This document shows, one piece after another, positions 25,797-34,379 of a stretch of DNA of 64,000 nt. Below the pieces are notes generated by a model. The model saw only the letters and a list, made by a program, of their open reading frames with translations. It searched no databases and was not told the DNA's origin. Positions within the stretch are counted from its first letter, which is position 1. Each line of letters begins with the position of its first letter. Both the position numbers and the translations under genes were made by a program. Where the stretch lies: contig CAVSDB010000001.1 of the NCBI GenBank assembly GCA_963726755.1, positions 1-64,000 of the forward strand. The letters are read 5' to 3'. This DNA is from DATKIY01 sp963726755. Its GTDB lineage: Bacteria > Actinomycetota > Actinomycetes > JAHEKZ01.

Positions 25797-27152
25797 GTGC
25801 ATCGATTCGACGCGGACAGCGAGCGCCTGGCGCAGCAAGTGATCGACTACGCCCGTAACCGGCTGCGGATGGACCCGGTCCCGTTGGACGGTGCCCGCCC
25901 ACCGGCCGAGCTCGAGGCCGAGGCCGGTCAGACCATCACCCCTGAGGGACTCGGCGGCGACGAGGCACTGCGGATCTTCCAGGAGGTCCTCGCCAGAGCA
26001 ACCCTGTCGGTGGACAACCCGCGCTACCTCGCCTTCATCCCCGCGGCACCTACCGAGGCCGCGACGCTGTTCGACCTCATCGTCGGAGCGTCGTCGATCT
26101 ACGGAGGTTCCTGGCTCGAGGGCGCGGGAGCGGTGTACGCCGAGAACCAGGCGTTGCGCTGGATCGCCGACCTCGCCGGGCTTCCCGAGCAAGCTGGCGG
26201 AGTGTTCGTACAGGGTGGCACGCTCGGCAACTTGTCTGCGTTGGTGGCCGCTCGCCACACCGCAACGGCTAACCGCAACGGACCGCGTCCGGACCGTTGG
26301 GTATTCGCCTGCAGCAGCGAAGCCCACTCGTCCATGCAGCACGCGGCTCGGGTGATGGACGTGGACATCCTCGCCGTTCCGGTGGACGGCGACGGCCACA
26401 TGACCGGTGAAGCGCTCGCAGCCGCACTCGACGCGCACGGCGAAGACAACGTCTTCGCCATCGTTGCGACCGGGGGAACGACCAACTACGGCGCGATCGA
26501 CGACATCGCCGGTGCGGTCGAGGTCGGACGTCAGCGCGGTATCTGGGTGCACGTCGACGGTGCGTACGGGCTGGCCGCGCTTTGTGCACCAAGTGTTCGT
26601 CATCGCTTCAACGGAATCGAGGGCGTCGACTCGCTGATCGTCGATCCCCACAAGTGGTTCTTCGCGCCGTTCGACGCCTGCGCACTGATCTACCGGAACC
26701 CGGCGCTCGCTAAGGCGGCGCATACGCAGACGGCGGGCTATCTCGAAGCCATCAACCAGGACACCGAGTGGAACCCAAGCGACTACGCGATCCACTTGTC
26801 GCGACGGGCACGCGGACTGCCGTTCTGGTTCTCACTCGCAACGCATGGCACGAACGCTTACACCGAGGCCGTCGAGCAGACGCTGACGGTCGCGCAAGCT
26901 GCCGCTGACGGCGTTCGCAAACGGGACTACCTCGAACTGGTCCGTGAGCCGAACCTGTCGGTTGTGGTCTTCAGACGTCTTGGGTGGACGCCCCAGCAGT
27001 ACTACCAATGGTCTGATCGGCTGTTAGCCGCGAACTTCGCGTTCGTGCTTCCGACGACGCACGAAGGTGAAACGGTGACGCGGTTTGCGATCGTGAACCC
27101 GCGGACGAGCGTCGCGGACGTCGAGTTGATTCTCGACACGATGGCGGGTTAG
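25797..27152 (+). CDS. PLP-dependent group II decarboxylase
   Basis: 451 residues, GTG 25797. The PLP lysine is in SLIVDPHKWFFAPFDA, the hallmark of aromatic-L-amino-acid/glutamate/diaminobutyrate decarboxylases. Other conserved parts are SSIYGGSWLEGAG, VFVQGGTLGNLSALVAARH, SSEAHSSMQHAAR, IVATGGTTNYGAIDDI and WVHVDGAYG, which includes the Asp bound to the pyridine nitrogen. The substrate amino acid cannot be fixed; the aromatic/tyrosine-type branch seems closest. It ends 18 bases from the broken antiporter gene. Confidence 0.92.
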   Translation: MHRFDADSERLAQQVIDYARNRLRMDPVPLDGARPPAELEAEAGQTITPEGLGGDEALRIFQEVLARATLSVDNPRYLAFIPAAPTEAATLFDLIVGASSIYGGSWLEGAGAVYAENQALRWIADLAGLPEQAGGVFVQGGTLGNLSALVAARHTATANRNGPRPDRWVFACSSEAHSSMQHAARVMDVDILAVPVDGDGHMTGEALAAALDAHGEDNVFAIVATGGTTNYGAIDDIAGAVEVGRQRGIWVHVDGAYGLAALCAPSVRHRFNGIEGVDSLIVDPHKWFFAPFDACALIYRNPALAKAAHTQTAGYLEAINQDTEWNPSDYAIHLSRRARGLPFWFSLATHGTNAYTEAVEQTLTVAQAAADGVRKRDYLELVREPNLSVVVFRRLGWTPQQYYQWSDRLLAANFAFVLPTTHEGETVTRFAIVNPRTSVADVELILDTMAG

Positions 27153-27170
27153 TCCGACGCCGCGGCAACC

Positions 27171-28333
27171 TCAGTCTTGCGGGTTGCTTCCGGTGAGTTT
27201 CGTCGCGACCAGCGGGAACACGAAGACGCTGAGGACGCCAGCACCAACTAATGCGGCGGCGTTCCCCGGACGCATCTCGCCGCTGTCGATACCTATCTGA
27301 CTCAACGCGACGAGCAAGCGGCAAAGCGGTTGCGCCGAGGAATGCCAACTGGAGTCCGCTCGCGCGTCGCTAGTCGACCGTGGAACACGAAGACCGAACC
27401 ACCGCGAATTACGAGCAACAGCACGAAGAAGAGCAAACATCGTTGCGGGGTTGTTCAGATTGCGTTCAGATTCAAGATTCATTCCAGAGACCACGAAGTA
27501 GACGGGATGAAGAATCCGTAGCCGACGGCGTCGAGTTTGGGTTCCAGGCGCTCGATGTCGGGAGGTTGAGCAAGCCGGAGGACGACTACCCGCGGCAAAG
27601 GCGCCAAGGATGACGTCGAGCCCGAGTGAGTTAGCGATCAGAAGCAGTCCGATGAGAAGCACGATCGACCCAGCGAAGCGTGGACTGACTTGTCGCTTCA
27701 GTTCCACCGGCGATGATGTGGGTTACGCGTTTGGGGACGGCATTGCGCGGCACCCAAAGGACGAACGCAGCCGCCATCGCGAAGAGCCCGAGAGTGATCA
27801 GCGCGACGAATCGACCGGTTGTGCCTAAGAAGACGGTGATCGCGATGATCGGGAAGAACTCTCCGACCGCGCCGTTGGCCAGGATCGGTCTGGAGAGTGG
27901 GCCGTGCAACATGCCGTTGTCACGAACGATCGGCAAAATCGTTCCCAGCGCAGTGGTAGTGAGCCCAATCGCGATCGCGACGTAGTCCGAGACGAAGTCG
28001 ATGGCGACCAAGCCGCCGGTGACGATCAAGCGCAAGCGCCGCACTAAACAACCAGGCAGAGACAGCGCGTTTCATCTCGGGTCGTCGACCAATTCTGGAT
28101 CGACCTCGTACCCCGCCATCAGGAACAAGAACCCAAGACCGACTTCGGAGAACAACTCGACCGTCGACGGATTCCGAAGCCCGAGGACGTCCGGTCCGAT
28201 GAGTACGCCACCGAGCAGGAAGAACACGACCTGCGGGATGTTTGGTCCGGGTAGTAGGGCGACCATGATAGGAACAAGCGGCGGCCACTCCGACGACGAA
28301 GAAGAGCGTTCGCAGGGCTTCGTCGGTACCCAT
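27171..28333 (-). pseudogene. Cation/proton antiporter (CPA2/Kef-like), heavily frame-broken
   Basis: Pieces in all three leftward frames read as one Na+/H+ exchanger-type protein: PQVVFFLLGGVLIGPDVLGL and GLGFLFLMAGYEVDPE near the N-terminus, VAIAIGLTTTALGTILPIV and GEFFPIIAITVFLG in the middle, IVLLIGLLLIANSLGLDVILGAFAAG and HPVYFVVSGMNL, then GAGVLSVFVFPLVATKL at the end. At least five frame changes lie in about 1.16 kb, more than in any neighbour, so true decay is possible, although a low-quality stretch could look the same. No functional product is expected from the sequence as given. Confidence 0.7.
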
Positions 28334-28337
28334 CGGT

Positions 28338-28673
28338 CTAGCCGCGGATCACGTAGATCTTGCGCAGGTCTTCGCGGACGGTCCAGGTCGTTTCGGCCCC
28401 AGCCTCTAGAACCCCCACGTCGCCGGGACCGACTTCCAGGGTCGGCCCATCCTTGACGGCGATCGTCGCGCGTCCGCTGAGGACGACGAAGATCTCGTCC
28501 ACCTCGACGTCGGTCGAGACCCCGGTGGTGTGCTGCCAGACCCCTACCGCGAGCTGTTCGGTGTCCAAGATCGGCAGCGTGCTCACCTCACAACCGCCGC
28601 TGACGATCTGGGTTGGATCGAGGGGATCGAGGTCGAGGGTCGCCGCAGTGGCATTGACGACGTAGCACGGCAT
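28338..28673 (-). CDS. Cupin-domain protein
   Basis: 111 residues from ATG 28673. A single small beta-barrel: QHTTGVSTDVEVDEIFVVLSG (cupin motif 1 with a reduced His set and EIFVVLSG) and GPGDVGVLEAGAETTWTVRE (motif 2). It resembles the ethanolamine/ureidoglycine cupin group (DUF861). Metal ligands are not complete, so an enzymatic role is uncertain. Confidence 0.82.
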   Translation of the reverse strand: MPCYVVNATAATLDLDPLDPTQIVSGGCEVSTLPILDTEQLAVGVWQHTTGVSTDVEVDEIFVVLSGRATIAVKDGPTLEVGPGDVGVLEAGAETTWTVREDLRKIYVIRG

Positions 28674-28717
28674 GGACGGACCCTACCGATTCAGCCGCTG
28701 GCGAGTCCGCGGGGTGA

Positions 28718-28747
28718 ATGACATCGATGGGATTTGGGTTCTAGGAT
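28718..28747 (+). promoter_or_regulatory. Promoter for the DUF3263-LytR_C pair
   Basis: ATGACA (28718-28723), an 18-base spacer and TAGGAT (28742-28747) make a sigma-70-like promoter 95 bases ahead of the DUF3263 ATG. Confidence 0.45.
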
Positions 28748-28753
28748 GGAATA

Positions 28754-28781
28754 GCGGCCCGGGAGGGGAAGCCCGGGCCGC
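28754..28781 (+). other. Strong hairpin at the 5' end of the DUF3263 leader
   Basis: GCGGCCCGGG and CCCGGGCCGC form a 10 bp GC stem around an eight-base purine-rich loop (AGGGGAAG). It begins where the transcript from the 28742 promoter should start, so it may stabilise the mRNA or hinder initiation. Confidence 0.5.
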
Positions 28782-28841
28782 CTCACACCTAGGTCCGCCC
28801 AGCCAGGCCCAGAGACGGCATGCACCCAAAGGAGAGTCCGG

Positions 28842-29129
28842 ATGGATTCCGCCCACGCGAGTTCACCCCCGAGCACGTCAGAACTCTCCGAACGCGAGCA
28901 GCAGGTGCTGGCGTTCGAGCGCCAGTGGTGGAAGTACGCCGGGGCCAAGGAACAGGCCATCCGTGAACTCTTCGACATGTCTGCGACGCGGTACTACCAA
29001 GTGTTGAACGCCCTCATCGACCGTCCTGAAGCCATGGTGTTCGACCCGATGCTGGTCAAGCGGTTGCGTCGACTGCGGGCAGCCAGACAACGCGCACGCT
29101 CGGCCCGTCGGCTGGGCGTCCAGGTCTAG
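28842..29129 (+). CDS. DUF3263 family protein
   Basis: 95 residues. LSEREQQVLAFERQWWKYAG, then KEQAIRELFDMSATRYYQVLN and IDRPEAMVFDPMLVKRLRRL are the defining motifs of DUF3263, a short actinobacterial family with a helix-turn-helix look and a basic tail. Function not known. In M. tuberculosis the homologue also lies next to a LytR_C protein gene near groEL2, as it does here. Confidence 0.93.
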   Translation: MDSAHASSPPSTSELSEREQQVLAFERQWWKYAGAKEQAIRELFDMSATRYYQVLNALIDRPEAMVFDPMLVKRLRRLRAARQRARSARRLGVQV

Positions 29130-29138
29130 CGGGGGGTC

Positions 29139-29789
29139 ATGACCACCCCCGACCCGCCAGCCGGGGCGCCAGAGCCCCCGGCGCGGGTCTCTCACCGAGC
29201 GCAGCCAGCTCCCCGCTCGCGAGTGATCCCGATCGTCGCGGCGGTTGCCGTGGTCGCTGCGTTGGCACTGGCCGGCTACATGCTCCTGACGAGCGGCGAC
29301 GACGGGGGCGGGTCAGCCGGACCGGGTTCGTCGACCAGCCCAGGGATCAGCCTGACGCCCAGTGCATCGGGCAGCCACCACGGCTCGGGCTCAGCAGAGC
29401 CGACGAAGTCAGGTGGTCACGGCCCAACGAAGAAGCCGACTGCCACTACGTCCAGTAAGCCGACTCACAAACCGACCCACAAGCCGTCGCATCAGCACAG
29501 CAACCAACCGGTCCCGCAGATCCCGGTGTACGTCTTCAACCAGACGACGACCACCGGGCTAGCGGCTCAATTCGGCAGCGAACTCGATGTCGCTGGCTGG
29601 AACGTCGTCGGCATCGACAACTGGCGCGGGAACGTCCCCGAGGACACCGTCTACTACTACCCCGGCGATAAAGCTGCAGCTGAGCGGTTGTCGCACGACT
29701 TCAACGACATCCAACGGGTGTGGCCAGCTTCGTTACCCATGCCGCAAGGCGCGCTGACCGTCATCCTCGCTACGCAGGTGCGGAAGTAA
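29139..29789 (+). CDS. Membrane-anchored LytR_C-domain protein
   Basis: 216 residues, ATG 29139. A Pro-rich cytoplasmic N-terminus and one helix (VIPIVAAVAVVAALALAGYML) are followed by a long Ser/Thr/Gly/Pro linker containing KPTHKPTHKPSHQH. The C-terminal ~90-residue LytR_C domain carries VYVFNQTTTTGLAAQ, AGWNVVGIDNWRG and DTVYYYPGDKAAAERL. Such proteins work at the cell wall outside the membrane. Co-transcribed with DUF3263. Its end overlaps the convergent amidohydrolase by 20 bases. Confidence 0.9.
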   Translation: MTTPDPPAGAPEPPARVSHRAQPAPRSRVIPIVAAVAVVAALALAGYMLLTSGDDGGGSAGPGSSTSPGISLTPSASGSHHGSGSAEPTKSGGHGPTKKPTATTSSKPTHKPTHKPSHQHSNQPVPQIPVYVFNQTTTTGLAAQFGSELDVAGWNVVGIDNWRGNVPEDTVYYYPGDKAAAERLSHDFNDIQRVWPASLPMPQGALTVILATQVRK

Positions 29790-31017
29790 CCACCCGAGAT
29801 CCCTTTACGACTGCCCGCCGGTCAGTGACGAAGCAAGCCAGGTCGCCAACGTCGTGCCCACGCACCGCAACGAAGTCCGCGTACCGTCCTGGTTCGAGCG
29901 CGCCGACCTCATCGTCGTCCAGACACTCGGCAGCCCATAGCGTTGCGGCTCGTAGCGCAGCCATCGAACTCATCCCGAGTTCTACCAACTTGGGCAGTTG
30001 GTGGATGTTCATGCCGTGCGGGTAGATGCCCGAGTCGGTACCGAACCCGATCTTCACGCCGTGCTCGAGTGCCCGACGGAACGCGTCACGTTGCGTCTCT
30101 GTGGTGTCGATGATTTTCTTCATCGTCGGTGCGGGCCAACCTTGCTTCGTACCTTCTTCTTCCATCCAGTCACCGGCCCAAACGTCGGCAACCAGATACG
30201 TGCCATGTTCGGCCATCAATTTCAGCGACTCGTTGTCGGCAAATGAGCCGTGTTCGATGGACCGTACGCCAGCCCGGGTTGCCCGCTTGATGCCTTCGGC
30301 GCCGTGCGCGTGAGCCGCAACGACAGTGCCGTACAGCGCAGCCTCGTCGACTGCAGCTTTGATCTCTGCTTCGGAAAACTCGGGAGCCCCGGGGTTGGTC
30401 CCCGGTGCGAGCACTGCACCGGTCGCGATGACCTTGATGAAGTCCGCGCCGCCTGCCATGAGGCGACGTACCGCCTTGCGCACCTCGTCCACGCTGTCTG
30501 ACACACCAAGACGCATGGCGTCTGGCACGTGTACGTCGGGGGTGAATCCGGTGACCTCTCCGCCGCCGCCGGTACACGTGATGTACCCACCCGCGCAGTG
30601 CATGCGCGGACCGACGATCCAACCGGCGTTGATGGCTTTGCGCAGTGACACGTCGGTAAACGCACGGAACGATCCAACGTCACGCACTGTGGTGAAGCCA
30701 GCGTCGATAGTCGAGCGCGCATTCTTCACTCCGATCAGCGCATCGTCGGCCTGGCTTGCCATCAGGATGTCGCCGTACGAACCGGTCTCTTCTTCGCCAG
30801 CAAGGTGAGTGTGCAGGTCGATGAGTCCAGGCGCGACGGTGCAATCAGACAGGTCGAGGTGGTTGCCGTTAGGAGCGGTCCCGCCATCACGAACTTCGCT
30901 GACGCGTTCGCCGTCAAGGATGAGCGTGATGTTGTCGCGGATCTCACCGGCAACAACATCGACGAAGCGTCCGCAGGTAACCGACGTGACGAGCCCGTCG
31001 TCAGGGGAGTGAGTCAT
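29770..31017 (-). CDS. Amidohydrolase family protein (prolidase/imidazolonepropionase-like)
   Basis: 415 residues, ATG 31017. Metal-dependent TIM-barrel hydrolase: the first site VAPGLIDLHTHLAG (HxH), the carboxylated-Lys region DFIKVIATGAVLAPG, then VVAAHAHGAEGIKRA, GVRSIEHGSFAD and the final Asp in IGFGTDSGIYPHG. A C-terminal EPGRYADFVAV closes the beta-sandwich. This set is common to Xaa-Pro dipeptidases and aryldialkyl/organic amide hydrolases of COG1228. Substrate not predictable. It lies next to the GpgS operon on the same strand. Confidence 0.92.
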   Translation of the reverse strand: MTHSPDDGLVTSVTCGRFVDVVAGEIRDNITLILDGERVSEVRDGGTAPNGNHLDLSDCTVAPGLIDLHTHLAGEEETGSYGDILMASQADDALIGVKNARSTIDAGFTTVRDVGSFRAFTDVSLRKAINAGWIVGPRMHCAGGYITCTGGGGEVTGFTPDVHVPDAMRLGVSDSVDEVRKAVRRLMAGGADFIKVIATGAVLAPGTNPGAPEFSEAEIKAAVDEAALYGTVVAAHAHGAEGIKRATRAGVRSIEHGSFADNESLKLMAEHGTYLVADVWAGDWMEEEGTKQGWPAPTMKKIIDTTETQRDAFRRALEHGVKIGFGTDSGIYPHGMNIHQLPKLVELGMSSMAALRAATLWAAECLDDDEVGALEPGRYADFVAVRGHDVGDLACFVTDRRAVVKGSRVVTSAPA

Positions 31018-31026
31018 CGGGCCAGC

Positions 31027-31869
31027 CTAGCCAGCGAGCTCGTCTACTGAGCCGGCCCACTGAACTGCCTGCCGGGCGGCCTGCGCCCAACCAAGACCGA
31101 CGCTGTCATCGCACACCGTGACGTTCGGCAACTTCTCAGCGGCGGCGCGAATGGACGGTTCGGCGCCACCGTTTGCCACGAGGAACAGTTGTTTGACGTG
31201 ACTGGCCATGTCGAGATCAGACAGGGAGTCGCCTACCGCGACTGCTTGCTCCGGTCCTAACCCACGTCGTTCGAGATCAAGTGCAACGCTGCGTCCCTTG
31301 GAGATCCCGCGCGCGATGAGGTGGTACACGTGGATCGAGCCAGTGAGGCCGGGCATCGTCACCGATGGCAGTACCCCGTTGTCGTCGAGGGTCAGCCAAC
31401 CGAAGTTACGGTCGGCCAACCACTGGTCGACCTCGTCGACGTCGACTTGTCCGTGCAGCATGACGTCTGTCTCATGTCCGAGGTGCCACGGTGCGTGGTA
31501 GGTCAGTCGTCCTTCGAATTGGCGGAACAGCGCGTCGACCAGACCGATTGACTCCAGTTGAGCGACCAACTGTCCCGCGAACTCGCTAGGCGTCTGGCCG
31601 GTGACGAGCGTCGACTGCCTGCCCGCGTCCCAACCGATGATCGCGCCCATCTCTGCGACGTAACCGTCGGCGCCGAAGATTCGTGCGGCTTCCAGAAGTT
31701 GTTCGCGTGTTCGTCCGGAAACCAGCACGAGATCGATCTCGGCGGCCAGCAACTCGATCAGGGCAAGCGTGGGTTCAGCCGTCAACTTGCTGTCGACGTT
31801 GCGAACGAAGCAACCACCCGGTCCGACCATGGTGCCGTCGAGGTCGGAGTAGAACGCCTTGATGCTCAC
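31027..31869 (-). CDS. HAD-superfamily phosphatase, probable glucosyl-3-phosphoglycerate phosphatase
   Basis: 280 residues. The nucleophile motif FYSDLDGTMVG (DxD), motif II VLVSGRT and the late VAVGDSLSDLDMA belong to the Cof/MPGP-type HAD phosphatases acting on sugar phosphates. GTG 31869 overlaps the gpgS stop (GTGA). The direct coupling suggests it dephosphorylates glucosyl-3-phosphoglycerate to glucosylglycerate. Mycobacteria use a histidine-phosphatase-type GpgP instead, so this would be the HAD solution to the same step. Enzyme class firm, substrate inferred. Confidence 0.82.
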   Translation of the reverse strand: MSIKAFYSDLDGTMVGPGGCFVRNVDSKLTAEPTLALIELLAAEIDLVLVSGRTREQLLEAARIFGADGYVAEMGAIIGWDAGRQSTLVTGQTPSEFAGQLVAQLESIGLVDALFRQFEGRLTYHAPWHLGHETDVMLHGQVDVDEVDQWLADRNFGWLTLDDNGVLPSVTMPGLTGSIHVYHLIARGISKGRSVALDLERRGLGPEQAVAVGDSLSDLDMASHVKQLFLVANGGAEPSIRAAAEKLPNVTVCDDSVGLGWAQAARQAVQWAGSVDELAG

Positions 31870-32828
31870 GTGCGCCGCAGCCGGGCGTACTCAGCGATGT
31901 CCACCATCGGGGGACGTTCGAGTGCGGTGACGTCGTGGCTTACTGGGATCGACTCGTCGCCGCTGCGAACGAACTGGGTGAGCGTTGGCTCGACGGCAGG
32001 TCCAGCGCCAGTGCGATCCATGCGCGCGAGCGCGGTCTGCCAAATCTCCGTCGCCATTCGCCCGAGGCGTTGGTCGTCGTGGTGGCGATGACGACGTTCC
32101 CCTAGGTCGACCTGTGCGAGGGCGTCCAATCCGACGGCGTCGAACGCATCGATGAGTAGGCCAATCTCGACGCCGTATCCGGTGGGGAACGGCAGGCGTT
32201 CCAACAACGTGCGGCGTGCGGCGTACTCACCGGCAAGCGGTTGGACGAAACCCGCGAGCTCTGGCCAGTGCAGGTTCAGCAGCGGACGCGCGACTAACTC
32301 GGTGACGCGACCGCCACCCCCGGCATGGATTCGAGTGCCGTCAGCCAACGGTCGGTCGTAACTGGCTTTGACGAACGCAACGGATTCGTCGGTCAGGAGT
32401 GGGCCAAGCAGTCCGCGGACCATCGACGAACTAAATGCGAGCAGGTCCGCGTCGACGAAGACGATGACGTCACCAACTGTTGCGGTCAGCGATCGCCACA
32501 ACGCTTCACCCTTGCCAGGCACCGACGGCAGGCTCGGGATGAGTTCGTCGCGGTGGACCACCTTCGCCCCGGCGCCTCTTGCGACGTGAGCCGTCGAGTC
32601 GGTCGACCCAGAGTCGACGACGACCACTTCGTCGACCAGCGGCACGGGCACATCCACAAGGTCGCGACGAATCGTCTCGACTATCGCACCAACCGTGGAC
32701 GCCTCGTTGAGGGCAGGCAGTACGACGCTGACGGTGGTCCCGGCCTTGTCGGCAAGCAACCGATCCAATGGCCATTGGTCAGCCCGGCTCGAGCGTTGCT
32801 CGAACCAGCGTGCGGTGTCCGCGCGCAT
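31866..32828 (-). CDS. gpgS: Glucosyl-3-phosphoglycerate synthase
   Basis: GT81-type glycosyltransferase joining glucose from NDP-glucose to 3-phosphoglycerate, the first step to glucosylglycerate and mycobacterial-type methylglucose polysaccharides. The 320-residue product has VSVVLPALNEASTVGAIVE, VVVDSGSTDST, SVPGKGEALWRSL, the metal motif VFVDADLLAF, GGGGRVTELVARPLLNLHWP and FPTGYGVEIGLLIDAF, the family pattern. The first gene of a two-gene leftward operon with the HAD phosphatase, divergent from the SAM riboswitch. Confidence 0.93.
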   Translation of the reverse strand: MRADTARWFEQRSSRADQWPLDRLLADKAGTTVSVVLPALNEASTVGAIVETIRRDLVDVPVPLVDEVVVVDSGSTDSTAHVARGAGAKVVHRDELIPSLPSVPGKGEALWRSLTATVGDVIVFVDADLLAFSSSMVRGLLGPLLTDESVAFVKASYDRPLADGTRIHAGGGGRVTELVARPLLNLHWPELAGFVQPLAGEYAARRTLLERLPFPTGYGVEIGLLIDAFDAVGLDALAQVDLGERRHRHHDDQRLGRMATEIWQTALARMDRTGAGPAVEPTLTQFVRSGDESIPVSHDVTALERPPMVDIAEYARLRRT

Positions 32829-32952
32829 CGCTCTCCCCTCGGTCGCTTCGCCTGCTGCCGTCGTAGACCGGGTTTCCGCGAACGATCGCTGGTCGGTTAC
32901 GCTGGCCTTTCGTCTGAGCCTGACTCATGACGGCCAGTTAGACAATTTCACA

Positions 32953-33085
32953 TAGCTCATCCAGAGGGGCAGAGGGAACGGCCCGAAGAAGCCCCGGCAA
33001 CCCCCGTATCCGTCAGCGATCGTCGGCGAATATCAGGGCAGGTGCCAACTCCGGCCCGCACCAAACGGTGTGGGACAGATGAGGA
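32953..33085 (+). promoter_or_regulatory. SAM-I (S-box) riboswitch in the thrC leader
   Basis: P1 is CTCATC (32956-32961) with GATGAG (33078-33083). In order follow CAGAGGGGCAGAGGGA, CGGCCCGAAGAAGCCC, CGGCAACC, a P3 stem, GGTGCCAACTCC and a P4 stem, matching the S-box consensus at the conserved positions. The 3' strand of P1 overlaps the first bases of the thrC ribosome site (GAGGAAAGG at 33081-33089), so SAM binding would hide it: translational rather than termination control. An adjacent perfect palindrome GAAAGGCCTTTC (33084-33095) could form the alternative structure. Confidence 0.96.
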
Positions 33086-33097
33086 AAGGCCTTTCGC

Positions 33098-34379
33098 ATG
33101 ACTGCATCACTGGACGCTCCCGGCGCGGCTGCCGGCGTCTCTCACGACTTTGGCCCAGCGACATCGTTGGTTTGTCGCGCCTGCGGCGCTAAGTCTCCCC
33201 TAGGTGATTCGTACGCCTGCCTGGAGTGTTTCGGCCCCCTTGAGATCGGGTACGACTTCGGCACTGTCACGCACGCGGACATCGAAACTGGACCTCAGTC
33301 GATGTGGCGGTACGCACCGCTGCTTCCGGTGCCAGCTGACGTCGCTTCGCACCGCAACCTTGCGCCGGGGATGACCAAGTTGGTCCGAGCGGACAACTTG
33401 GCTCGCGAACTGGGCATGAAGACGCTGTACGTCAAAGACGACAGCGGCAACCCCACGCACTCGTTCAAGGACCGCGTCGTTGCCGTGGCACTTTCTGCAG
33501 GACAGCAACTCGGTTTCACCACCTTCGGTTGCGCATCGACCGGCAACCTTGCCAACGCCGTCGCGGCAGCCGCGGCACGCGCCGGTCTTCGGTCGTGTGT
33601 TTTCGTCCCGAGCAATCTCGAGGCCGGCAAGATCGTCACGACGGCGGTGTACGACGGCACGCTGGTTGCGGTTGAGGGGAACTACGACGACGTCAACCGA
33701 CTCTGTTCGGAGGTCGCTGGTGACTCTCGGTTGGGGATTCGTCAACGTCAACCTGCGGCCGTACTACGCAGAGGGTTCCAAGACCGTCGGGTACGAGATT
33801 GCTGAGCAACTCGGTTGGCGACTGCCGCAGCAGGTCGTGAGCCCGGTCGCGTCAGGTTCGCTGATGACCAAGGTCGACAAGGCATTCAGCGAGTTGGTTT
33901 CGCTTGGGCTGGTCGACGAGTCGCCGGTTGCGGTGTTCGGCGCGCAGGCCACTGGCTGCTCGCCGGTGAGCCAGGCGTTCAACGCCGGACACGACGTCGT
34001 GCAGCCGGTACGTCCGGACACGATCGCCAAGTCGCTCGCGATCGGAAACCCCGCTGACGGTCCGTACGCCATCGACGTTGCGCGACGTTCTGGTGGTGCG
34101 ATCGCCGACGTTAGTGACGACGAGGTTGTCGAGGGGATTCAACTGCTCGCGCGCACCGAAGGCATCTTTGGCGAGACAGCGGGCGGCGTCACCGTCGCAA
34201 CGTTGCGCAAGTTGTTGGCGGACGGGCGACTCGACCCCGATGCCGAGACTGTCATTTTGAACACCGGCGACGGGCTGAAGACGCTGGACGCCGTCGTCCC
34301 GGTTGCCTCGCCGTCGGTGACGATTCCACCCAAGTACGGTGCGTTCCGTACCTTTGCTGAGCAGGAGGGCCTGGCGTGA
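33098..34379 (+). CDS. thrC: Threonine synthase (or threonine-synthase-like gamma-replacement enzyme), frameshift near 33732
   Basis: PLP enzyme converting O-phosphohomoserine to threonine. An N-terminal zinc-ribbon-like pair, CRACG (26/29) and CLECF (41/44), precedes the core. The PLP lysine is Lys124 in NPTHSFKDR; FGCASTGNLANAVAAAAARAG and the later GIFGETAGGVTVATL fit the long (plant-like) type. The frame breaks around 33732 (GGTTGGGG run), after which YYAEGSKTVGYEIAEQLGW continues to 34379. Its leader is a SAM-I riboswitch and its stop overlaps a ThiS/MoaD-like gene. That context allows a role in sulfur assimilation, discussed in the findings. Confidence 0.88.

Noticed and set aside
29430..29510. 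Tandem repeat in the LytR_C protein as a possible CRISPR or VNTR
   Set aside because: The repeats are short Lys-Pro-Thr-His codon runs inside a coding linker, without spacers.
32839..32952. Promoter for the thrC riboswitch transcript
   Set aside because: Several TTGAC/TAGACA-like hexamers exist, but none has both boxes at acceptable spacing before 32953.
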